A stretch of DNA of 5,220 bases from Verrucomicrobiota bacterium (GTDB taxonomy: Bacteria; Verrucomicrobiota; Verrucomicrobiia; Chthoniobacterales; JAFAMB01): contig JAFAXJ010000298.1 in assembly GCA_019241095.1 (NCBI GenBank), forward strand, positions 1 to 5,220, read 5' to 3'. Each line of letters begins with the position of its first letter. Position 1 is the first letter of the stretch. The notes under the pieces were generated by a model, which made no database searches, had not been told where the DNA came from, and worked only from the letters and a program-made list of their open reading frames with translations. Shown piece after piece: positions 1-5,220 of this stretch. Position numbers and translations under genes: made by a program.

Positions 1-376
1 GCGGACATTAACGTTAGCGAACCGTAACGTCAAACCTGCGTTCAATGAAGGGCTGGCCGGGCGTCCTCTGAAGGCAAGGCGTTGCTCCGACCGCTACTGG
101 CGATAACACGATCACAGTCGTTTACGGCTCGGCAGCGCTTCGGTCCCAGTGCTTCATGGCTCGGCAAAGCTAATTAAAAAGTATCAGCTATCAGACTGTG
201 TGTCCGACTGTCGGCCGGTGCAATACAATCCGACCGGGGGACGGTGCAGGTTCAAGACATAGATTGACTTTGGTGAGCGGCGGCTAATGAGAAGTCATCG
301 GTCAACGCCTCGGGAAAAGAGTGAGCCTAAGCATCAACGAATGGAGTTTTGCTCCCGACTCCCTGCCTCCCGCCAA
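1..376. other. Non-coding region 3' of the importer operon
   Basis: This stretch follows the permease stop codon and holds no gene I can support. A plus-strand frame open from the window edge to a TAA at 104-106 gives 34 codons, and a minus-strand frame over the same bases is also open. Neither peptide resembles a known family, so neither is called. Visible structure consists of one copy of the dispersed repeat (187-237), a weak GGAG-TTTTG-CTCC stem (343-355) about 20 nt past the permease stop, a 9-base direct repeat GGCTCGGCA (126-134 and 158-166), and the short tandem TATCAG-C-TATCAG (183-195) followed on the minus strand by a T-rich stretch. None of these makes a convincing intrinsic terminator, so where the operon transcript ends is unclear. 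Confidence 0.6.
187..237 (-). repeat. Dispersed extragenic repeat, copy 1 (partly decayed hairpin)
   Basis: This copy matches 4359-4409 in the same orientation at about 44 of 51 positions by eye, with no gap. It lies about 140 nt downstream of the permease stop. The outer arms CCGGT (215-219) and ACCGG (233-237) can pair, but the inner arm differs from copy 2 at 221 and 223, which breaks the inner stem. A different small palindrome, CCGAC-T-GTCGG (204-214), is present here and absent from copy 2. Strand is given relative to the upstream minus-strand genes. Its nature is unknown: it could be a REP-like extragenic element or the remains of a terminator-type structure. Confidence 0.7.
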
Positions 377-1432
377 TTACCTTGTCCTCTCTGCTAATCT
401 GGCTCGGTAAGAGTCGAGAATCACGGCAAGAATAATCACTCCTCCTGTAATCATCTGGCGCACGAAATCGCCCACTCCCATCAGGATCAAGCCGTCGCCT
501 AGCACACCGATCAAACAAGCGCCAAGAAAGGTGCCGATCAATGAGCCGCGTCCACCGTTCAAGCTGGTGCCGCCAATGATCACGGCGGCGATGGCATTCA
601 ATTCAAAACCGCTGCCCAGGATGGGACTTGCGATTGTAAGACGAGCCATATAGATAATGGCGCCTATCCCTACGGTGAGCCCGGATATCACGAAAGCGGC
701 AACTTTGTAAAAAAACGTGTTGTGCCCTGACAAACGAACGGCTTCTTCATTGTTGCCGATGGCGTATATCATGCGTCCAAATATCGTTTGATTTAAAACG
801 GCCCAACCAATCACTACCAGAGCCATGGCAACCAGGAATACTGCAGGAAGGCCAAAAAGGGCCGCAGTACCGAAATTATTGAATTGGTTGGGAAATTCGA
901 AGAGCGTCCGCGCGTTAGTCACCTGCAAGGCAGCCCCTCTTGCCACATTCAGCATTCCCAGGGTTACAATAAACGACGGGATTTTCCAGTAACTGGCAAT
1001 AAAGCCGTTCACGAAACCGCACAGCATACCCGTCGCTATGCTGGCAAGGGTTGCTAATGTTATCGCGGAAGCTACTGACAATGACTCGTTCTTAATAAAA
1101 ATCCCGCCTACCATTGCGGACAGCGCCAAGACTGACCCCACGGAGAGATCGATCCCACCAACCAAAATGACAAAAGTCATCCCGGTTGCCATAATCAGAT
1201 TGATCGTGATCTGAGTAAGTACATTTTTGATGTTGGACTCATCCGTGAAATGTGGCGCAAAGCCGGCAAATACAAGGATCATCACAAGCAGCGCAATCCC
1301 GATCCCAGCTTCCTGAAGGACTCGTTGAAAGATGAGAGATTTTCTTTTGGAAGGCCCAACTTCCTGTCTGAAGCCAACAGGCTGCATGCCCTTTTCTGGC
1401 TCACTTGTGACTTTTTGGTTCGGATTGCTCAT
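377..1432 (-). CDS. CUT2-family sugar ABC transporter permease (RbsC-like)
   Basis: This is an inner-membrane permease of the BPD_transp_2 (RbsC/XylH/AlsC) family. It forms the translocation channel, presumably as a homodimer, and works with the ATPase and binding protein encoded just upstream. The 351-residue product has a polar N-terminus of about 40 residues and then many hydrophobic segments (roughly 43-60, 74-92, 98-113, 118-145, 190-214, 243-263, 278-288, 298-318 and 327-340). Family signatures are clear: GGIDLSVGS at 92-100, NGFIASYWKIPSFIVTLG around 142-159, GNNEEAVRLSGHN around 226-238, and the cytoplasmic coupling region ELNAIAAVIIGGTSLNGG at 277-294. The ATG is bounded by an in-frame TAG directly before it, so the gene cannot start earlier; Met16 is a possible later start. 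The ribosome-binding site is poor. The N-terminal tail is slightly longer than in E. coli RbsC. The family is certain; the transported sugar is unknown. Confidence 0.96.
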   Translation of the reverse strand: MSNPNQKVTSEPEKGMQPVGFRQEVGPSKRKSLIFQRVLQEAGIGIALLVMILVFAGFAPHFTDESNIKNVLTQITINLIMATGMTFVILVGGIDLSVGSVLALSAMVGGIFIKNESLSVASAITLATLASIATGMLCGFVNGFIASYWKIPSFIVTLGMLNVARGAALQVTNARTLFEFPNQFNNFGTAALFGLPAVFLVAMALVVIGWAVLNQTIFGRMIYAIGNNEEAVRLSGHNTFFYKVAAFVISGLTVGIGAIIYMARLTIASPILGSGFELNAIAAVIIGGTSLNGGRGSLIGTFLGACLIGVLGDGLILMGVGDFVRQMITGGVIILAVILDSYRARLAERTR

Positions 1433-1512
1433 CTATTCACTTTCTGGAGCGACGCAAGGGCTCCGTACTCGATCGGGAATCCTTCCATAAGACATGACTT
1501 TACATCATCAGA

Positions 1513-1547
1513 GGCTCCGATTGCATGCGCACAAAGTGCTTTGAGCC
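1513..1547 (-). other. Intercistronic stem-loop between ATPase and permease genes
   Basis: The 132-nt gap between the ATPase stop and the permease start holds a nested inverted repeat. The outer arms are GGCTC (1513-1517) and GAGCC (1543-1547), and inside them a GCAC-AAA-GTGC hairpin occupies 1529-1539. There is no following T tract on the minus strand, so read-through into the permease gene is expected. Such structures in sugar-transport operons can act in mRNA processing or stability, but that role is inference here and the stems are short. Between this element and the permease lies a 20-codon minus-strand frame (1433-1495, ATG to TAG) whose stop directly abuts the permease ATG. It has no recognisable product. 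Confidence 0.35.
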
Positions 1548-1564
1548 GGAAACGAAACGTTTTG

Positions 1565-3106
1565 TCAATTCAGAGACGACACACTGGCAGCTAGTGAAAG
1601 AATTCTTTCCTCGCTAAAAGCATCACGCAACACCTCGCCCGCAACACGGCCCCGGGAAAGGACTACAATTCGATCGCATAAAGAGACCAGTTCTGGAATT
1701 TCGGAAGAAACGACCAGAATGGCTTTTTTTCGAGCGGCGAGTCTGCGCAGCAGTTCATGAATTTCGGCCTTTGCGCCGACGTCAATCCCTCTGGTAGGTT
1801 CATCCAACATGAGAACCGCGGCATTGCGGAGCAGCCATTTGGCAAGCACCACCTTCTGCTGATTGCCTCCCGAAAGATCAAGTGTCGCCTGTTCAAGAGA
1901 TGCTATCCGCAGATCTATTTCTTTAACCCAGCGCTGCCCCAGCGCACGTTCTGCGGTGCGATCGAGAAAGCCAGCCCGCGAAACCTGCGCTAAATCGGTC
2001 AGCGTGATGTTAACGCGGACAGCCATAGGAAGAACGAGTCCTTCCTCTTTGCGGTTTTCGGTAAGCAAGCACACCCCATTTTTTACAGCCTCGCTCGGAT
2101 TCCGAAGAGCCACAGAACGTCCATCCCGGTAAATCCGACCGGCATCCCGTTGGTCAGCGCCGAAAATTGCGCGCAAGGTCTCTGTCCGCCCGGAGCCGAC
2201 AAGCCCGGCAAGACCTACCAACTCGCCATAGTGCAAATCCAGATCTATCCCATGGGTGTTGCCACGATAACGCAGCCCCTGTATCCGCAAGGCCGGTGTT
2301 TCGTCGAACTTACGAGCCACAGTTGAATGGGTGGCCCGCACCGATTCAAGCTCGTGGCCGACCATTAAATGAACCACTTCAGCCGAGTTAGTTTTCGACA
2401 CTGCCTTTGTGGCCACACGACTTCCATTGCGCAGAACCGTAACCGTATCGCACAATTGAAAGATCTCGTTCAGATGATGCGATACATAGATGATTGTCAC
2501 ACCAGTATCGCGGACATTTCGGACGATCTCAAAAAGTCTGCTGATCTCCGTTGTCGTAAGAGTTGCCGTGGGCTCGTCAAGAATCAATAAGCGCCCTGCG
2601 GTAGAAAGTGCCTTTGCAATCTCAAGCAGTTGGTTTTGTGCTACGCCCAACTGTTCAACACGGGTCCACGGATCAACGTCGAGCCCAACCTGCGCAAGCA
2701 GCGATGTCGTCCGCTCCTGGAGGTTTTTGCGATCGAGCAAGATTCGGTACCGGCTCGGCAAATGGTCGAAGAGCAAATTTTCGGCGACGGATAGAAAGGG
2801 AAGTAAACTGAATTCCTGGTAAACGACTCTTATACCCGCTTTGAGGCCGTCCAAGGGCGATTGCGGGCGGTATAACATACCACCCAGATACATCAAACCG
2901 GAATCCGGCACGTAAGTACCGCACAGGAGTTTTATCAGTGTGGATTTTCCAGCTCCATTCTCTCCAACCAACGCGTGGATTTCACCTTTTCGAACAATAA
3001 CATCTACCGAATCCAGCGCCACAACGCCTGGGAAGCGTTTCGTAACGCGGCTCAATTCCAGGAACGGCGAAGGCGCCGTCCCTGGAGTTGGTGAATCATT
3101 TTCCAC
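1565..3106 (-). CDS. CUT2-family sugar ABC transporter ATP-binding protein (RbsA-like, two fused nucleotide-binding domains)
   Basis: This cytoplasmic ATPase powers the sugar importer. Counting from the GTG at 3106 (513 residues, normal for RbsA/XylG/AlsA proteins), the first domain has Walker A GENGAGKST at 48-56, Q-loop YQEF at 96-99, a signature-like LGVAQNQ at 153-159, Walker B LLILDEPT at 173-180 and a switch histidine in VSHH near 210. The second domain has the family's degenerate Walker A GLVGSGRTE (301-309, Arg for Lys), the ENRKEEGL motif near 350, a full LSGGNQQK signature (411-418) and Walker B VLMLDEPTRGID (431-442). The switch histidine is replaced in VVSSEIPE. This asymmetry is normal for the family. 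The start is uncertain. The frame is open through GTG codons at 3106 and 3127 and a TTG at 3139, none with a clear Shine-Dalgarno. The shortest is chosen because the conserved domain begins only about 15 residues later. It overlaps the binding-protein gene by 11 nt, or 44 nt if the TTG is used. Confidence 0.95.
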   Translation of the reverse strand: MENDSPTPGTAPSPFLELSRVTKRFPGVVALDSVDVIVRKGEIHALVGENGAGKSTLIKLLCGTYVPDSGLMYLGGMLYRPQSPLDGLKAGIRVVYQEFSLLPFLSVAENLLFDHLPSRYRILLDRKNLQERTTSLLAQVGLDVDPWTRVEQLGVAQNQLLEIAKALSTAGRLLILDEPTATLTTTEISRLFEIVRNVRDTGVTIIYVSHHLNEIFQLCDTVTVLRNGSRVATKAVSKTNSAEVVHLMVGHELESVRATHSTVARKFDETPALRIQGLRYRGNTHGIDLDLHYGELVGLAGLVGSGRTETLRAIFGADQRDAGRIYRDGRSVALRNPSEAVKNGVCLLTENRKEEGLVLPMAVRVNITLTDLAQVSRAGFLDRTAERALGQRWVKEIDLRIASLEQATLDLSGGNQQKVVLAKWLLRNAAVLMLDEPTRGIDVGAKAEIHELLRRLAARKKAILVVSSEIPELVSLCDRIVVLSRGRVAGEVLRDAFSEERILSLAASVSSLN

Positions 3107-4052
3107 TCGCAGTGGCCAGGTTTCCACTCGCAGTAACAAGCTTGATCGGAGTCTTGATCCAACCTTCCAGCTTTTCTCCTTGAAGAGCTTTCATCGCGTA
3201 ATCGATTCCGTTCGCGGCCATTTGGCTTCCGAACTGATCAATAGTAGCCAGCAGCTTTCCGTCTTTGAGAAGCGGTTGCACCGCAGGGATATTGTCAAAC
3301 CCAATGACTTTGACCTGACCGGTCTTCCCGGCAGCGTCGATCGCCTTAATGACGCCGAGCGCCATAGAGTCATTGGCAGCCATCACCCCTTGAATGTCAG
3401 GGTGAGCGGTTAGCAAGTTAGAGAACACTGTGTTTGCTTCCTCCGTTTCCCAATGGGCGGTCCGCGAATCGAGCAGGTCCAGTTGCCCCTCTTTCACGGC
3501 ATCGTCGAAACCGAGCTTTCGCTGTTGAGCATTATCCGCCCCTGGATTGCCCTCGATAATGACGACCTTACCTCCTGGACCGAGTGCTTTGGCGAGCACG
3601 TCCCCAGACATTTTTGCTCCAAGGCGGTTATCGGGCCCCACAAATGCGAGCGAGACTCCCGCTTGTTTTTTTGCTGCCTCGTCAAGCGCTACGTCGATAT
3701 TGATCACAACAATGCCAGCCTGGATGGCGCGAGCCACTGGTGGAACCAACGCCCGTGAGTCTGCTGGCGCAATCACAATGGCGTTCACCTTTTTCGTGAT
3801 AAAGTTTTCGACGGCATCGATTTGAGTATCAATATCCGTCTCCGAATGCATCCCGACCGGGATTAGGGTCAGGTCACCTCTTTCCTGAACGTGTTTTACG
3901 GCGCCCTCTTCCATGTCCTTAAAAAACTCGTTCGCGAGAGATTTCATCACAAGTCCGACAACAGGTTTCCCTTGCTGCTGTGCGTATCCGGTGATGACAC
4001 CGGCGAATAAAAAGGCGAATGCTGTGGGTATCGCCCTGGCTATCAGTTTCAT
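3096..4052 (-). CDS. Periplasmic sugar-binding protein of the CUT2 ABC importer (RbsB-like, peripla_BP_4)
   Basis: This exported binding protein captures the substrate and delivers it to the permease. The 318-residue product starts with a Sec signal peptide: basic MKLIAR, a hydrophobic stretch to about residue 21, and likely cleavage after GYA at 24. There is no lipobox cysteine, so a soluble periplasmic protein is expected. The mature part has the two-lobed LacI/RbsB fold. Residues at positions used for sugar contact in RbsB appear kept: SLANEFF at 38-44, Asp120 in NID, Arg178 in QQRKLGF, Asn227 and Asp228 in AANDSMALG, Asp253 in IGFDN and Gln273 in ATIDQF. These support a pentose, hexose or polyol ligand but do not say which. 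Its likely-promoter position, first in the operon, and an expected high expression fit the role. The region just before the ATG is A-rich without a good Shine-Dalgarno. The C-terminus ends in a seven-residue repeat (TASGNLA then TASGK) from a local DNA duplication. Confidence 0.95.
   Translation of the reverse strand: MKLIARAIPTAFAFLFAGVITGYAQQQGKPVVGLVMKSLANEFFKDMEEGAVKHVQERGDLTLIPVGMHSETDIDTQIDAVENFITKKVNAIVIAPADSRALVPPVARAIQAGIVVINIDVALDEAAKKQAGVSLAFVGPDNRLGAKMSGDVLAKALGPGGKVVIIEGNPGADNAQQRKLGFDDAVKEGQLDLLDSRTAHWETEEANTVFSNLLTAHPDIQGVMAANDSMALGVIKAIDAAGKTGQVKVIGFDNIPAVQPLLKDGKLLATIDQFGSQMAANGIDYAMKALQGEKLEGWIKTPIKLVTASGNLATASGK
3100..3134 (-). repeat. 21-bp-period microduplication at the binding-protein/ATPase gene overlap
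   Basis: Fourteen identical bases (TTTCCACTCGCAGT on the plus strand) occur at 3100-3113 and again at 3121-3134, exactly 21 bp apart. Because 21 is a multiple of three, both overlapping reading frames survive. The binding protein gains a repeated TASG near its end, and the ATPase frame gains a repeated LRVE at its start. Each copy carries the same GTG in the context CTGCGAGTGGAAA, so a possible ATPase start codon has been doubled (3106 and 3127). Confidence 0.85.
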
Positions 4053-4358
4053 TCTTTTTAGGGGGTTAACAGTTTAGTTCGGAAGCTTGCCGGCAGGGAT
4101 GACGACAACGCTAAGCCCAACATCGGAAACACACGCGTAGAACGCAGCGTCGACCGACCACTTACCAACCTCAAGCCCCCGATGGATATCGATCGGTTAC
4201 TCCTGGAAGATAAAAAAGGTCGGCTCAGGACAACCGAACTAGGTTACGGTAGGGATGTTTGAGACAAGTCGCAAGAGTGATCGCAACCTTTGTTCACCTG
4301 AAAATGATTTGCGCGCTTACACTCCTTTTGTCGCAGAGACAACATGCGAGCTGAGCGC

Positions 4359-4409
4359 GCTGTCAGATTGTGTGTTCGACTACCGGCCGGTGGATTACAA
4401 TCCGACCGG
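4359..4409 (-). repeat. Dispersed extragenic repeat, copy 2 (intact hairpin)
   Basis: This is the second copy of the repeat at 187-237, in the same orientation and ungapped, with seven differences in 51 positions by eye (six in the 47-bp core from 4363). It begins about 25 nt beyond the dehydrogenase stop in the direction of transcription. Both copies therefore sit 3' of a minus-strand gene, and together they bracket the three-gene importer. No coding sense is apparent. A REP-like element or a repeated terminator-type structure are the simplest explanations. Confidence 0.75.
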
Positions 4410-4411
4410 CC
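4385..4411 (-). terminator. Strong bulged hairpin 3' of the dehydrogenase gene; possible terminator without a U tract
   Basis: The arms GGCCGGT (4385-4391) and ACCGGCC (4405-4411) pair perfectly. Inside them GGATT (4392-4396) pairs with AATCC (4399-4403), leaving a single unpaired G at 4404 and a tiny AC loop, which opens to four bases if the last A-T pair is lost. On the minus strand the hairpin starts 23 nt after the TAG stop, the usual terminator position. It is followed by GGTAGTCG rather than T residues, so it is not a classical intrinsic terminator. It may instead stabilise the 3' end or be a REP-like structure. Confidence 0.4.
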
Positions 4412-4434
4412 CACCGTTTGCGATCCTCAGCGCG

Positions 4435-5220
4435 CTACTCTGCAACCCGGATTACTACTTTTCCAAAATGAGCAGCACTTTGCACATAGGCATAGGCCTC
4501 TCTCGCATTATCAAAGGCAAAAACCTTATCGATCACCGGCTTGATATTCGATTGCTCAATTGCCCGATTCATTGCCAGGAACATTTCGCGACTCCCGACA
4601 TAGATTCCGAAAACCGTTAAGCACTTGTGGACTACCGGAAAAATCTCTGATGGCGCCCCCCGTCCCGATAGGATCCCGATCAACCCTATCTTGCCACAAA
4701 ATTTTGCTGCTTGAATCGATTGAGTAAATGTTCCTGCACCGCCGACCTCCACCACATGGTCAACGCCATCCCCGGCCAATCGCGCCGCCTTTTTCCCCCA
4801 GTCCGGATCGGACTTGTAATTGATTACCTCGTCCGCTCCCATCCTACGCGCACGTTGAAGTTTCTCGTCGCTGCCGGAGGTGACGATAGTTTTCGCTCCA
4901 GCCATTTTCGCGAACTGGAGCCCAAAGACTGAAACCCCACCAGTACCGAGAAGCAAAACAGATTCTCCGGGAGAAAGCCGGCCGCGGGTTATCAAGGATT
5001 GCCAAGCGGTCAGGGCCGCGCACGGGAGCGTCGCTCCTTCCTCGAAACTGTAACCAGCGGGAAGAGGTACTAACCCTTGTTCACGAAACGTGCGGTACTC
5101 AGCAAGAACGCCGTCGACGGCGCCACCCAATGCCGACTTATGCACATCCGCAGAAATTTCGCCGGCAACCCATCTTTGAAAAAAACAACCCGCAACTCGA
5201 TTCCCGACCTGAAATTGCGT
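4435..5220 (-). CDS. Zinc-less medium-chain NAD(P)-dependent alcohol dehydrogenase / quinone-oxidoreductase-like protein, 5' end outside window
   Basis: This cytoplasmic oxidoreductase belongs to the medium-chain dehydrogenase/reductase (MDR) superfamily. The frame is open from the window edge and gives 261 residues to the TAG. Full-length relatives are near 335, so about 75 N-terminal residues of the GroES-like domain are missing. The GTG at 5145 is not the start, because family-like sequence (GNRVAGCFFQRW) lies before it. In the visible part, the linker ATLPCAALTAW is at 63-73, the Rossmann motif GTGGVS at 92-97, VDHVVEVGGAGT at 153-164, YVGSREMFLAMNRAI at 207-221, and the C-terminal HFGKVVIRV near 251-259. 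The cysteine-rich structural-zinc loop is absent. The end of the second Rossmann strand (VTSGSDEK) has Ser/Gly rather than the acidic residue typical of strict NAD enzymes, so NADPH is plausible. The substrate is unknown. The 382-bp gap and hairpin after it suggest it is not cotranscribed with the importer. Confidence 0.93.
   Translation of the reverse strand, partial: TQFQVGNRVAGCFFQRWVAGEISADVHKSALGGAVDGVLAEYRTFREQGLVPLPAGYSFEEGATLPCAALTAWQSLITRGRLSPGESVLLLGTGGVSVFGLQFAKMAGAKTIVTSGSDEKLQRARRMGADEVINYKSDPDWGKKAARLAGDGVDHVVEVGGAGTFTQSIQAAKFCGKIGLIGILSGRGAPSEIFPVVHKCLTVFGIYVGSREMFLAMNRAIEQSNIKPVIDKVFAFDNAREAYAYVQSAAHFGKVVIRVAE

Larger units (their letters stand above)
4053..4434. promoter_or_regulatory. 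Intergenic region likely holding the importer operon promoter
   Basis: No gene is supported in these 382 bp, which separate the dehydrogenase stop from the binding-protein start; they should contain the operon promoter. One weak minus-strand candidate is TTGTCC (4228-4233) with TATCTT (4207-4212), each four of six to the sigma-70 consensus but with a short 15-bp spacer. Operator-like symmetric or repeated sites include CCGAT-N8-ATCGG (4179-4196), TTGTC-N5-GACAA (4328-4342), ACCG-N10-CGGT (4233-4250), and a TCGCAA pair with 12-bp period (4269-4274 and 4281-4286). LacI-family regulators commonly control CUT2 operons, but none of these sites can be tied to a regulator from this window. The region's upstream end carries the dispersed repeat and hairpin at 4359-4411. 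Confidence 0.4.

Noticed and set aside
2..106. Edge-open plus-strand frame of 34 codons as the end of a convergent gene
   Set aside because: A minus-strand frame over the same bases is equally open and neither peptide is recognisable, so there is no basis for a call.
301..1900. Degenerate Walker A and missing switch histidine in the second ATPase domain as possible inactivation
   Set aside because: Arg in GSGRTE and SE in place of SH are the normal state of the second domain in RbsA-type ATPases, so they do not indicate a pseudogene.
2129..2141. Short match AATCCGACCGGC inside the ATPase gene to the end of the dispersed repeat
   Set aside because: The match is only about a dozen bases, lies within conserved coding sequence and lacks the rest of the element. 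It is most likely chance.
3097..3099. ATG in a classic ATGA overlap with the binding-protein stop codon as a possible ATPase start
   Set aside because: The ATG is not in the ATPase frame; it would read MIHQLQGRR. The real start must be one of the in-frame GTG or TTG codons.
2940..3413. Plus-strand open frame of 157 codons across the ATPase/binding-protein junction
   Set aside because: It is antisense to two clearly recognisable genes, and its peptide has no family character. It is explained by the complementary codons of those genes.
4255..4620. Plus-strand open frame of 121 codons beginning in the intergenic region
   Set aside because: Half of it is antisense to the conserved C-terminus of the dehydrogenase and the rest crosses the repeat. 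The peptide shows no recognisable domain.
5143..5145. GTG as the dehydrogenase start codon
   Set aside because: The frame continues without a stop to the window edge, and the upstream residues GNRVAGCFFQRW fit the family's GroES-like domain. The gene is therefore truncated by the window instead.

Overview
The window is an ordinary bacterial chromosome segment in which every supported gene reads on the minus strand. In transcription order, from high to low coordinates, it holds: the 3' part of a zinc-less medium-chain NAD(P)-dependent alcohol dehydrogenase whose 5' end lies beyond the window; a 382-bp intergenic region; a three-gene sugar ABC importer of the CUT2 (ribose/xylose/allose-like) type, consisting of a periplasmic binding protein, a double-domain ATPase and a permease; and a 376-bp 3' region in which I see no convincing gene.

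The three importer genes form a self-sufficient uptake unit. The exported binding protein captures a sugar or related polyol, a presumed permease homodimer carries it across the inner membrane, and the RbsA-type ATPase with two fused nucleotide-binding domains drives transport. The binding-protein and ATPase genes overlap. The permease follows after 132 nt that contain a stem-loop. No kinase, isomerase or regulator is visible, so the ligand cannot be assigned from context. The binding protein keeps residues at the usual CUT2 sugar-contact positions. The dehydrogenase upstream is probably a separate transcription unit.

The binding protein has an ordinary Sec signal peptide without a lipobox, which points to a Gram-negative (diderm) host. 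Base composition is moderate, coding density is loose, intergenic regions are several hundred bases long, and Shine-Dalgarno signals are weak. This would suit soil phyla such as Acidobacteriota or Verrucomicrobiota, but that placement is only an impression.

I see no undescribed defence or mobile system. The items most worth a second look are a roughly 50-bp extragenic repeat present once on each side of the importer cassette in the same orientation, with one copy folding into a strong bulged hairpin, and a 21-bp-period microduplication in the ATPase/binding-protein overlap that duplicates a possible GTG start codon.
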